From the NCBI GenBank assembly GCA_964580965.1, contig CAZOLZ010000020.1, forward strand, positions 1 to 31,783: a stretch of DNA of 31,783 nucleotides, read 5' to 3'. The position numbers were made by a program, and so were the translations under genes. This DNA is from CAIUKX01 sp964580965 (GTDB lineage Bacteria > Bacteroidota > Bacteroidia > Flavobacteriales_D > Crocinitomicaceae). Below the pieces are notes generated by a model that saw only the letters and a list, made by a program, of their open reading frames with translations, did not search any database and was not told where the DNA came from. Below are positions 1 to 7,350 of the stretch, piece by piece (the first letter of the stretch is position 1; each line of letters starts with the position of its first letter).

Positions 1-62
1 TTATCTTTCATATTGGTTAAGAATTACAAATGGAAAATGCATCAGTTTTCTTTATTTCTGAC

Positions 63-70
63 TAAATTTG
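63..70 (+). promoter_or_regulatory. Putative -7 element (TAAATTTG) upstream of panB
   Basis: The sequence matches the Bacteroidota -7 consensus TAnnTTTG and ends 23 bases before the panB ATG, which would give a leader of roughly 18 bases. No TTG is found at the usual 17-23 base spacing upstream, so only half of the promoter is supported. In AT-rich DNA this motif also arises by chance. Confidence 0.35.
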
Positions 71-93
71 TCATTCAAAATTAAAGATTAGAA

Positions 94-909
94 ATGTCTG
101 TTCATAAAAACGTAAAGAAAGTTACTACGCATACTTTGCAAGAAATGAAAAATGCGGGAGAAAAAATATCTATGTTAACTGGGTATGATTTCTCTATGGC
201 AAGAATTATTGATCAAGCTGGAATTGATGTGATTTTAGTTGGTGATTCAGCTTCAAATGTAATGGCTGGACATGAAACAACACTCCCAATTACATTGGAT
301 CAAATGATTTATCATGCCTCTTCTGTTGTAAGAGCTGTCGATAGAGCTTTAATAGTTGTTGATATGCCTTTTGGAACTTATCAAGGAAATTCAAAAGAAG
401 CTTTATCAAATGCAATTCGTATAATGAAAGAGTCTGGTGGACATGCTGTAAAGTTAGAAGGTGGTAGGGAAATTATCGAATCTATCGGAAGAATTTTAAC
501 TGCAGGTATTCCTGTAATGGGACATTTAGGTTTGACTCCTCAATCAATATATAAGTTTGGTACCTATGTTGTTCGTGCAAAAGAGCAGGATGAAGCAGCA
601 ATGTTGATAGAAGATGCAAAGGCTTTAGAAGCAGCAGGTTGTTTTGCTATTGTTTTAGAAAAAATCCCAGCAGATTTAGCAGCTAAAGTTGCAAAGGAAG
701 TTTCAATTCCAATTATCGGTATTGGGGCAGGTAATGGTGTAGATGGACAAGTTTTAGTTGTTCATGATATGTTGGGTATTAACAATGAGTTTAACCCACG
801 TTTCTTGAGAAAGTATGCTAACTTGCATGAACAAATGACGAATGCATTCCAAAATTACATCTCAGATGTAAAGTCTGGCGATTTCCCAAATGAAAAGGAA
901 CAGTATTAA
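94..909 (+). CDS. panB: 3-methyl-2-oxobutanoate hydroxymethyltransferase (ketopantoate hydroxymethyltransferase)
   Basis: PanB transfers a hydroxymethyl group from 5,10-methylene-tetrahydrofolate to 2-oxoisovalerate to make ketopantoate, the first committed step of pantothenate and CoA synthesis; it is cytosolic. The 271-residue length is normal for the family. The sequence follows E. coli PanB closely. Visible landmarks are the metal ligands D51 (VGDS), D90 (VDMPF) and E122 (KLEGG), K120, the GHLGLTPQS loop at 143-151, the catalytic glutamate E189 (VLEKIP) and the IGIGAGNGVDGQ loop near 208-219. The ATG at 94 gives the expected N terminus, followed by the family start MLTGYDFSMA. The pseudouridine synthase starts 11 bases after the stop, so the two are probably co-transcribed. 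No other pan gene lies in the window. Confidence 0.97.
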   Translation: MSVHKNVKKVTTHTLQEMKNAGEKISMLTGYDFSMARIIDQAGIDVILVGDSASNVMAGHETTLPITLDQMIYHASSVVRAVDRALIVVDMPFGTYQGNSKEALSNAIRIMKESGGHAVKLEGGREIIESIGRILTAGIPVMGHLGLTPQSIYKFGTYVVRAKEQDEAAMLIEDAKALEAAGCFAIVLEKIPADLAAKVAKEVSIPIIGIGAGNGVDGQVLVVHDMLGINNEFNPRFLRKYANLHEQMTNAFQNYISDVKSGDFPNEKEQY

Positions 910-920
910 TTCATGATTTT

Positions 921-1598
921 ATGTTAGAAGTTCTTCATGAAGATAATCACGTAATTGTAGTCAATAAAAAATCTTCAGATATTGTTCAGGGAGATAAAAC
1001 AGGTGATGAAACTTTAGCAGATAAAATAAAGGCTTACCTCAAAATAAAGTACCAAAAGCCGGGGAATGTTTTTTGTGGTGTTGTTCATCGTTTAGACAGA
1101 CCTACAAGTGGTGCTTTAGTTTTTGCAAGGACAAGTAAAGGATTATCTCGCTTGAATGAACAGTTTAGAGATAAATCAACTAAAAAAATATATTGGGCAA
1201 TTGTTGAAGGAAGCCCTGACAATGAAGAGGGGACATTGATTCATTATCTAAAAAAGAATGAAAAACAAAATAAGTCATATGCTTCATTAAATGAATCTCC
1301 AGGAACTAAGAAAGCGATTTTAAGGTATAAATTGTTACTTAAATCTGAGCGTTATTCTTTATTGGAAGTTGAATTAGAGACAGGTCGCCATCATCAAATT
1401 AGAGTACAATTAGCTTCAATTGGAAGTATAATCAAAGGTGATTTAAAATATGGTGCAAAACGTTCTAATCGAGATGGCTCAATTTCTTTGCATGCTAGAA
1501 GCATAACTTTTAGTCATCCAACATCCAAAGAATCAATTACAGTTGTAGCTCCAGTTCCAGATGATAAACTTTGGAAATGGTTTGAAGCCAATTTGTAA
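921..1598 (+). CDS. RluA-family RNA pseudouridine synthase without S4 domain
   Basis: This cytosolic enzyme isomerises uridine to pseudouridine in rRNA or tRNA. The signature HRLDRPTSG at about residues 56-64 carries the catalytic aspartate D59. A second family motif, TGRHHQIRVQLA, lies at about 153-164. The protein has 225 residues and starts almost directly at the catalytic domain, so it lacks the N-terminal S4 RNA-binding domain of RluC and RluD and resembles RluA/TruC-type proteins. The exact RNA target cannot be read from the sequence. It follows panB by 11 bases with no promoter between them. This panB-pseudouridine synthase order suggests one transcript rather than a shared pathway. 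The next gene is convergent. Confidence 0.93.
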   Translation: MLEVLHEDNHVIVVNKKSSDIVQGDKTGDETLADKIKAYLKIKYQKPGNVFCGVVHRLDRPTSGALVFARTSKGLSRLNEQFRDKSTKKIYWAIVEGSPDNEEGTLIHYLKKNEKQNKSYASLNESPGTKKAILRYKLLLKSERYSLLEVELETGRHHQIRVQLASIGSIIKGDLKYGAKRSNRDGSISLHARSITFSHPTSKESITVVAPVPDDKLWKWFEANL

Positions 1599-1690
1599 AT
1601 GAATCTTGCTTAAAGTTTATGAAATTCATAATTTCATTTGAATATAAGTCTAAGGTCTTAATTCTTTAAGCGAAGTGGTCTCAAAAGGAT

Positions 1691-2614
1691 TTAATAATCT
1701 TTATACCATTTAAAATAATCCTTAATGATTCTATTTTTTTCCATGTTGATGAATTCAACATACCTTTGAGCGATATTGGTTAAGTTTTTGTTCTTTAGAT
1801 AAATCAAATACCAAGTTGACTCAATTGGGAAGTCTTTAATCGGAACAATTTGTAACTCTTTACTTAATAATTCATTTTTAACACCAATAATTGGCATGAT
1901 TGAAGCCCCTAATCCAGCTATAACAGCTTGTTTTACAGCTTCATTAGATGTAAGTTCCAGTTTGTTGTTTACACTTAAGTTTTTCTTTTTAAAAAATCGT
2001 TCCATGACTAAACGAGTTCCAGAACCTTGTTCTCTAAAAATCATTGGGGTCTTTTCTAAAAGAGAGTGGTTTTGTTCTTTTTTCTTGTATGTTTTATTGT
2101 AGTCATCAATTAAATAAAGTTTGTTTTCTAAAAGTGGAATCGCCTCAATATTCATATTGTCAGGAAGAACAGAGACAAGTGCAAAGTCAACAATATTTTT
2201 TTCTAAATGTTCTATAACTGTTGATTTATTTGTAACATCCATAATCAATTCAACAGATTGATGCATTGAAAGAAAATCTTTTAGGAAATAAGGCATTACA
2301 TATTTGCCTGTTGATACAATTGAAACATTTAGCTTTCCAGCTAATTCCCCCTTAAAAGCAGACTTTTTATAGTCGATTGCATGAACTTCATTTAAAATTT
2401 TATCGGCAGCATTAGCAACATCTTTACCAAAATCAGTGATGTAGATTTTTCGTCCAATAACTTCATATAATGGAATATCAAATTGATTTTGAAAATTTTT
2501 CAATTGAATTGAAACTGCTGGTTGAGTTAAGTGTAATTCTTCAGCAGCTTTAGTTATACTTTCGTTTTGTGAAACTTTTAAAAATACCTGAAGTTGATGT
2601 AGTGTATAATTCAT
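1691..2614 (-). CDS. LysR-family transcriptional regulator
   Basis: A 307-residue LysR-type regulator. The N-terminal winged helix-turn-helix covers about residues 3-60, with the family pattern HQLQVFLKVSQ then SITKAAEELHLTQPAVS. The C-terminal periplasmic-binding-protein-like effector domain runs from about residue 90 to 295 (GKLNVSIVSTGKY; REQGSGTR; AGLGASIMP). The REQGSGTR and AVKQAV...GLGAS pattern resembles the CysB/CbbR/CysL side of the family, so the ligand may be a small anion or metabolite, but this is inference. LysR regulators often control a divergent neighbour. Here the upstream gene is the same-strand DUF58 gene 93 bases away, so no obvious target is present. A -7 element lies 26 bases before the ATG. 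Confidence 0.94.
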   Translation of the reverse strand: MNYTLHQLQVFLKVSQNESITKAAEELHLTQPAVSIQLKNFQNQFDIPLYEVIGRKIYITDFGKDVANAADKILNEVHAIDYKKSAFKGELAGKLNVSIVSTGKYVMPYFLKDFLSMHQSVELIMDVTNKSTVIEHLEKNIVDFALVSVLPDNMNIEAIPLLENKLYLIDDYNKTYKKKEQNHSLLEKTPMIFREQGSGTRLVMERFFKKKNLSVNNKLELTSNEAVKQAVIAGLGASIMPIIGVKNELLSKELQIVPIKDFPIESTWYLIYLKNKNLTNIAQRYVEFINMEKNRIIKDYFKWYKDY

Positions 2615-2639
2615 AAAACATGATTTATGTATCTTGTTT

Positions 2640-2647
2640 CAAAGATA
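2640..2647 (-). promoter_or_regulatory. Putative -7 element (TATCTTTG) for the LysR gene
   Basis: Read on the minus strand, the bases form TATCTTTG, which matches TAnnTTTG. They end 25 bases before the start codon at 2614. The nearest minus-strand TTG (plus-strand CAA at 2673-2675) is 25 bases upstream, slightly further than usual. If real, the LysR gene has its own transcript separate from the DUF58 gene. Confidence 0.4.
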
Positions 2648-2707
2648 AATAAAAATAAATGATTTTAATTTGCAATAGATTCGTGATGATAACGATTAAC
2701 CTTGAAC

Positions 2708-3625
2708 TTACTTTTTTCTTTTAGTCAGGTAGTGAAAAAGAATTGGTTCAACTCCATTTTCTATATTGACAGGGATGTAATCAATAGCTAATTGATTACA
2801 TGATTCTTTAACTTTTGAGTAAAAATCTAATGTGGTTTTTTGATATTCTTCTTTTAATTCATTGGGAGAAATTTTCAGTTCCTCTCCTGTTTCCATATCG
2901 ATGAAAGTATGTTTGTTTTTTGAAAAATTGAAGTCTAACTCTTTGTTTTTATGTGTGGTATGAAACAGTACAACTTCATGGTTGTTATGTTTTAAATGTT
3001 GTAAGACTTCTGAAAGTTTTTCTTCATTTTGATAAAATTGATAAAAATCTGAAAAGATAATAATCAGACTTCTTTTGTGAGTTATTTCAGCTATTGTATG
3101 AAGAGTATCGATTAAGTTGGTTTTTTCTTGATTTTTTTTAGAATCATATTCATGTAAATAGGTTTCTAATTCATTGTAAATCCGATGTAAATGTTCAATC
3201 GAAAGTTTTGCTTCTGTATGAAGTTTAAGTTCATCAGAAAAAAGAGATAATCCAACGGCGTCGCGTTGTTTTTTTAAAAGTTCAACTAATGCAGCTGAAG
3301 CGATAATTGAGAAGTTTATTTTGTTTATATCTTCATCTTTTGGGAAAAACATTGAGCCAGAGACATCGATAACAAGTTGACATCTTAGATTTGTTTCTGC
3401 TTCATAACGTTTCGTGTAGTACTTATCTGTCTTGGCAAAAAGCTTCCAGTCAATGTGTCGTGTAGATTCACCTTGATTATAAGTTCTGTGTTCAGAAAAT
3501 TCAACTGAAAAGCCGTGAAAAGGACTTTTGTGAAGACCTGTTAAAAATCCTTCAACAATTTGTTTAGCTAAAAGTTCTAAATTCCCAAATGTTGGAAGTT
3601 TTAACTTATCAATTTTCTGATTCAT
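2708..3625 (-). CDS. DUF58 protein with von Willebrand factor A-like domain
   Basis: A 305-residue protein of the DUF58 family. The N-terminal DUF58 signature is at about residues 48-67 (YNQGESTRHIDWKLFAKTD), with the conserved D59-W60. It is followed by a vWA-like fold with the metal-ion-dependent adhesion site VIDVSGSM at 85-92 (D87, S89, S91). No signal peptide or membrane span is seen, so it is probably cytosolic. Family members usually sit beside a MoxR AAA+ ATPase and BatA/BatB-like proteins and are thought to act as chaperone-like or protein-assembly modules. None of these partners is in the window, so this is an isolated copy. It is divergent from the MutS-like gene. The molecular function is unknown. 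Confidence 0.9.
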   Translation of the reverse strand: MNQKIDKLKLPTFGNLELLAKQIVEGFLTGLHKSPFHGFSVEFSEHRTYNQGESTRHIDWKLFAKTDKYYTKRYEAETNLRCQLVIDVSGSMFFPKDEDINKINFSIIASAALVELLKKQRDAVGLSLFSDELKLHTEAKLSIEHLHRIYNELETYLHEYDSKKNQEKTNLIDTLHTIAEITHKRSLIIIFSDFYQFYQNEEKLSEVLQHLKHNNHEVVLFHTTHKNKELDFNFSKNKHTFIDMETGEELKISPNELKEEYQKTTLDFYSKVKESCNQLAIDYIPVNIENGVEPILFHYLTKRKK

Positions 3626-3682
3626 TATCTAAAATTAACAAAAACCTAAGTTCGACATATAATACAAAGTCAAAAATAACTT

Positions 3683-3690
3683 TATTTTTG
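3683..3690 (+). promoter_or_regulatory. -7 element (TATTTTTG) that decides the start of the MutS-like gene
   Basis: The bases match TAnnTTTG exactly and end 19 bases before an ATG at 3710. Transcription would begin near 3695, downstream of the alternative TTG start at 3692, so that TTG could not be translated from this promoter. No convincing TTG -33 box is seen at the usual distance. Confidence 0.45.
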
Positions 3691-3709
3691 TTTGAAATCG
3701 TATTTGGAA

Positions 3710-5482
3710 ATGAAAGAGCAACAAAAATATTACTCTAATCGAATTTTATTTTTAACTGATCAGTTTAAGAAGCAAAAACAAGTTTATCGTAACTTTTCGT
3801 TATTAAGATTGTTTGTTTTTATTTTGATTTGCTTGATTTTTTTTAAGTTCTGGGGAATGATTCTGTTAATGCCAATTACGATCATTTTGTTCGGTCTGTT
3901 TTTATGGTTAGTTGGTAAATCTATAGATGCTAAATTGCAAAGAGATAAGCTTAACTTTTTAATTTTATTTAACCAGAATGAATTATCAGTGTTGGATGGA
4001 GATTGGTCCAACTATGAAAATGGAATGGAATATATTGATGGGGCTCACCCTTACAGTTACGATATTGATTTGTTTGGACCAAAAAGTATCTTTCAATTAT
4101 TAAATAGAACAAGTTCTTTAGCAGGAAAAAAAGCACTTTCCAAATTATTGAAGTTTGGAACAAAGAATCCAAAGGTTAATGAAGCTTGCATTCAAGTATT
4201 GTCTGAAAATATTGAATGGTGTCAAAATTTCACAATTGAATCACAAGTTAGAAATGAATCTCTGGTAAATGAAGTTAGTTTAGATGATTTAACAGGAGTT
4301 GAAATTGATTGGTCAAAATTGAAGGCAACTTTAAGATGGGTTATTCCATTTACAGCATTTTTAAACGTTGCGTTGTATGCTTTTTCAATAATTAATGGTT
4401 TTGTATTTACAATATTCTTGGTTACCCCTTTGGTTTTAATTATTAACGACTTGAAGACGAGTAATGGTTTAGCAAAAGAATTAGCATTAGTTTCAGAAAG
4501 GATAGATGCATTACTTGCTCAACTTCAATTATTGAAAGAGATTAAATCAGGCGATAAATTATTTAATCAAAAGATTGAAGAAATATTGAATGATCAAACA
4601 AATGTTCTGGAAGCGCTAAAGAGCTTAAAACGCATGAATAAAAGATTTGAGTTTAGAATGAACGTTTTGGTTGGAGTTATTTTGAATTATTTCCTAGCAT
4701 GGGATTTTCAGTTACAACTAAAATTGAAAATTTGGTTAAATGAAAATCGCGCCTATTTAGCCAGCTGGGAAAACAATATGGGGGAAATTGAATGTTGGAT
4801 ATCTGGTGCTGTTTTTAAATTTAATAATCCAGAATTGGTATTTAATAAGTTTGACGGAAGTAAAAATGAAATAGAAATTGTTGGTTTAGGACACCCATTT
4901 GTTCCTGTTTCGAAAAGGGTTGTTAATGATTTTAAGTTGCTTCAGTCAGATTCATTTGTTGTTACTACTGGACCAAATATGGCGGGTAAAAGTACGTATT
5001 TGAGAGGTGTTGGTTTATCAATTGTTTTAGCGAATGCTGGTTTTCCTATCGTAGCAAAAAAAGTTAATATACCTCCAGTAAAACTATACTCTAGCATGCG
5101 AACCTCTGATGATTTAAATATTGAAAGTTCATATTTCTTTGCAGAATTGAAAAGGCTAAGGTTTATAATGGATGCCATTGAAAGTGGTGAACAAGTGTTT
5201 ATAATTTTAGATGAAATTTTGAAAGGTACAAATAGTCAGGATAAAGCTACAGGTTCTGCAAAGTTTTTAGAAAAACTTGAAAAAATGGGGGCTAAAGGAA
5301 TTATAGCAACACATGACTTATCATTATGTGATTTAGCTATTCATTCAAATTCATTTCAAAATTGGTATTTTGATTCAGTTATTTCAGGTTCAGAAATATC
5401 TTTTGATTATAAAATTAATAAAGGTGTTTGTAAAAATATGAATGCATCATTTTTACTAAAAAAAATGGATTTAGTTGATTGA
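3710..5482 (+). CDS. Membrane-associated MutS-like ATPase (MutS core and ATPase domains only)
   Basis: A 590-residue protein carrying the MutS core and ABC-type ATPase domain but no mismatch-recognition domain (no N-terminal Phe-x-Glu module). The core begins near residue 120 (DLFGPKSIFQLLNRTSSLAG). The ATPase has Walker A GPNMAGKST (about 422-429), Walker B FIILDE (about 497-502), a signature-like segment (MRTSDDLNIESSYF) and the switch histidine in THDLS (about 534-538). It carries two hydrophobic hairpins, about 34-69 and 211-245, the second lying inside the core. These predict an inner-membrane protein with cytosolic ATPase, unlike canonical MutS. Related short MutS homologues are common in Bacteroidota but have no settled function, and mismatch repair should not be assumed. 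I chose ATG 3710 over the in-frame TTG at 3692, which precedes the likely transcription start. Confidence 0.85.
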   Translation: MKEQQKYYSNRILFLTDQFKKQKQVYRNFSLLRLFVFILICLIFFKFWGMILLMPITIILFGLFLWLVGKSIDAKLQRDKLNFLILFNQNELSVLDGDWSNYENGMEYIDGAHPYSYDIDLFGPKSIFQLLNRTSSLAGKKALSKLLKFGTKNPKVNEACIQVLSENIEWCQNFTIESQVRNESLVNEVSLDDLTGVEIDWSKLKATLRWVIPFTAFLNVALYAFSIINGFVFTIFLVTPLVLIINDLKTSNGLAKELALVSERIDALLAQLQLLKEIKSGDKLFNQKIEEILNDQTNVLEALKSLKRMNKRFEFRMNVLVGVILNYFLAWDFQLQLKLKIWLNENRAYLASWENNMGEIECWISGAVFKFNNPELVFNKFDGSKNEIEIVGLGHPFVPVSKRVVNDFKLLQSDSFVVTTGPNMAGKSTYLRGVGLSIVLANAGFPIVAKKVNIPPVKLYSSMRTSDDLNIESSYFFAELKRLRFIMDAIESGEQVFIILDEILKGTNSQDKATGSAKFLEKLEKMGAKGIIATHDLSLCDLAIHSNSFQNWYFDSVISGSEISFDYKINKGVCKNMNASFLLKKMDLVD

Positions 5483-5529
5483 TTATTAAAAGTGATTTAA
5501 GGTTAAAATGAAGCTTTAAGTTCGATGAA

Positions 5530-5560
5530 TTGTTATAGTAGATTCAGTTTTGTATTTTTG
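5530..5560 (+). promoter_or_regulatory. Promoter of the menI-menF pair (TTG-N20-TATTTTTG)
   Basis: A TTG at 5530-5532 and TATTTTTG at 5553-5560 are separated by 20 bases, fitting the housekeeping Bacteroidota promoter (TTG, 17-23 bases, TAnnTTTG). The -7 element ends 34 bases before the ATG at 5595. This supports a separate transcript from the MutS-like gene. Confidence 0.62.
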
Positions 5561-5594
5561 TTATAGGTCATTTTAAATATTATTGAACATTGAA

Positions 5595-6020
5595 ATGAAT
5601 AGAAAAATTAGAAAAATTCCTATTGATGAGATAAATAAATTCAATAAAAACACATTGATGGAGGTTTTAGGTATTGAATGTGTTGAGTTAGGTGATGATT
5701 ATATTGTTTCAAGGATGCCCGTAGATAATCGTACACATCAACCTATGGGATTACTTCATGGAGGAGCTAGTGCTGCCTTAATAGAAAGTATCGGTTCAAT
5801 GGGGTCAACTTTACTAATTGATTTATCTAAAGAGGTGCCAGTAGGTTTAGAGGTTAATGCGAATCATGTTTCAGGAATTAAGTCTGGCTTTGTGAAGGCT
5901 ATTGGGAAAATAATTCATGCAGGAAAACGTACTCATTTATGGCAGGTTGATATATATGATGAAGCAACCGATAAGCTTGTCTGTACTGGAAGGTTAACAG
6001 TTATGATTATTCAAAAATAA
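5595..6020 (+). CDS. menI: 1,4-dihydroxy-2-naphthoyl-CoA hydrolase (hotdog-fold thioesterase, MenI/YdiI type)
   Basis: MenI hydrolyses 1,4-dihydroxy-2-naphthoyl-CoA in menaquinone synthesis; it is cytosolic. The 141-residue protein aligns almost without gaps to E. coli YdiI as I recall it. The active-site segment runs from about residue 48 to 68 (HQPMGLLHGGASAALIES), with Q49, H55 and the catalytic E64 at the expected places, and GLEVNANHVSG follows near 88-98. This signature is closer to MenI than to PaaI, and the immediate neighbour menF supports the assignment. Some family members act on benzoyl- or phenylacetyl-CoA instead. An in-frame TTG at 5583 is possible, but ATG 5595 is preferred because it gives the YdiI-like N terminus. 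menF starts 2 bases after the stop. Confidence 0.87.
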   Translation: MNRKIRKIPIDEINKFNKNTLMEVLGIECVELGDDYIVSRMPVDNRTHQPMGLLHGGASAALIESIGSMGSTLLIDLSKEVPVGLEVNANHVSGIKSGFVKAIGKIIHAGKRTHLWQVDIYDEATDKLVCTGRLTVMIIQK

Positions 6021-6022
6021 AA

Positions 6023-6982
6023 ATGGGGATTTTATATTACAGGTTTCCTAATCAAAATAAAGTTTTTAAAACTGGTGATTTTAAACAAATTTCATTAAAA
6101 GATTTGGATGAAATTAATGGTTTTGTAGTGTCATCTTTTGACTCCAGAAAAGTGTATCATTTTCATGAGAGTGAAAAAAATATAAATGAAATTCAATTTT
6201 CCTATTCTAAAGAAAAGCCTTATGTAATTACTAAAGATCAATACCTGTTAGTTGCTAAAAAATTCAAAGATTCTATTGTTGATTCCAAAATAGATAAAGC
6301 AATTTTATCACGAGTTAAGTCTACACCTTTAACCAATTTTAATTTAGAATCTATTTTCGATAATCTTAGTGAAGCTTATCCAAATACGCTGGTTTATTTA
6401 ATGTCCTCTTCTCAATTTGGGACTTGGATAGGAGCCACTCCTGAAACCTTATTAAATTTTAAAGCAGGTGAGGTTCAGACGATGTCATTAGCGGGAACGA
6501 AAAAAAGTAAAACTGAAAATTGGACAAAAAAGGAAATTGATGAACAGGCTTATGTTACTCAAAGGATTGTTGAAGTAGCAAATAAGTTTAAGAAAACATA
6601 TGTTGATGTATCTCCAACTTATACCTATGAAGCAGGTCCCGTCTTTCATTTACGAACTAATGTAAACTTTGATGTTGAAAATAAAAATTTAAAAGATTTA
6701 TTAAACGAATTACATCCAACTCCAGCAGTTGCAGGTTTACCAGTTCAACAAGCAACAGATTTAATTCATAAAGAAGAAATTCATCAGAGAGATCTATACA
6801 CAGGTTTTTTAGGTTATGTTTCTGAACAGCATACAAGTCTATATGTAAATTTAAGGTGCGCTCAAATCTTTGAAAAAAGTGCTTATTTGTATTTGGGTGG
6901 AGGCTTTACTCCTGAATCATTAATAGAAAATGAATGGGAAGAGACTGAAAGTAAAGCTAAAACTTTAGTTTCTTTTTTATAA
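6023..6982 (+). CDS. menF: Isochorismate synthase (chorismate-binding family)
   Basis: MenF converts chorismate to isochorismate, the first step of menaquinone synthesis. The C-terminal chorismate-binding domain fills the whole protein. Recognisable blocks are WIGATPETLL (about 135-144), MSLAGTKKSK, the segment LHPTPAVAGLP (about 230-240), HQRDLYTGFLGYV (about 253-265) and YLGGGFTPES (about 291-300). At 319 residues it is shorter than E. coli MenF (about 430), with a reduced N-terminal region; this short form is usual in Bacteroidota. An EntC-type siderophore enzyme makes the same product and cannot be excluded from sequence alone, but pairing with menI and the absence of siderophore genes favour menaquinone. 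No other men gene follows. Confidence 0.9.
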   Translation: MGILYYRFPNQNKVFKTGDFKQISLKDLDEINGFVVSSFDSRKVYHFHESEKNINEIQFSYSKEKPYVITKDQYLLVAKKFKDSIVDSKIDKAILSRVKSTPLTNFNLESIFDNLSEAYPNTLVYLMSSSQFGTWIGATPETLLNFKAGEVQTMSLAGTKKSKTENWTKKEIDEQAYVTQRIVEVANKFKKTYVDVSPTYTYEAGPVFHLRTNVNFDVENKNLKDLLNELHPTPAVAGLPVQQATDLIHKEEIHQRDLYTGFLGYVSEQHTSLYVNLRCAQIFEKSAYLYLGGGFTPESLIENEWEETESKAKTLVSFL

Positions 6983-7052
6983 AATATTTATTTTTAGAAG
7001 CAACTTTAGGCTTAATTAATCGTCTTTAAGTTGAAAATTTAAATTAATTCTT

Positions 7053-7340
7053 ATGTTAAGAGCATATTTTACAATACTAATACTATTTATTTTTAGTGCA
7101 GCATTCGGACAAGAGTCTGAAAGAGTAAATTTGGTAGAAAGAACAAATCAAGAAATTACTAAGTGCCACGAAAGTCTTGATAAGTTAAATCAAATTGAAA
7201 ATGCTTTAAAAGCATCATTTTCAAATGCTTCATCTGATGAGCAACTTGTAATTAAAGATAAATTAAACATTGTTGCTCAAGAAAAAGAGTTCTTGAATCA
7301 AAGAATTTCCAATTTAGAATCTGAAAAGAAAAAATTATAA
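7053..7340 (+). CDS. Small secreted protein with predicted coiled coil, unknown function
   Basis: I do not recognise this 95-residue protein. It has a hydrophobic signal peptide at residues 1-19 ending in a plausible signal peptidase I site (SAAFG-Q). The mature part is charged and helix-rich with one cysteine (C35 region), and heptad-like spacing of Leu, Ile and Val from about 25 to 95 predicts a coiled coil. It is therefore probably periplasmic. It ends 10 bases before the T9SS adhesin start and lies on the same strand, so both are likely co-transcribed. A link to export or anchoring of the adhesin is only an inference from position. Confidence 0.72.
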   Translation: MLRAYFTILILFIFSAAFGQESERVNLVERTNQEITKCHESLDKLNQIENALKASFSNASSDEQLVIKDKLNIVAQEKEFLNQRISNLESEKKKL

Positions 7341-7350
7341 GTTATAAGTT

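Noticed and set aside
1..84. Frame open from the left edge to a stop at 82-84, possible tail of an upstream gene
   Set aside because: It yields 27 residues with no recognisable end of any family and overlaps the likely panB -7 element; too short to support.
1619..1637. AT-rich hairpin ATGAAATT-CAT-AATTTCAT between the convergent pseudouridine synthase and LysR genes
   Set aside because: Perfect stem of 8, but all weak pairs except two and no proper T-run on either side; it could be a weak bidirectional terminator but support is thin.
5583..5594. TTG start for menI four codons upstream
   Set aside because: It is possible from the promoter position, but TTG starts are rare and the ATG at 5595 matches the YdiI N terminus.
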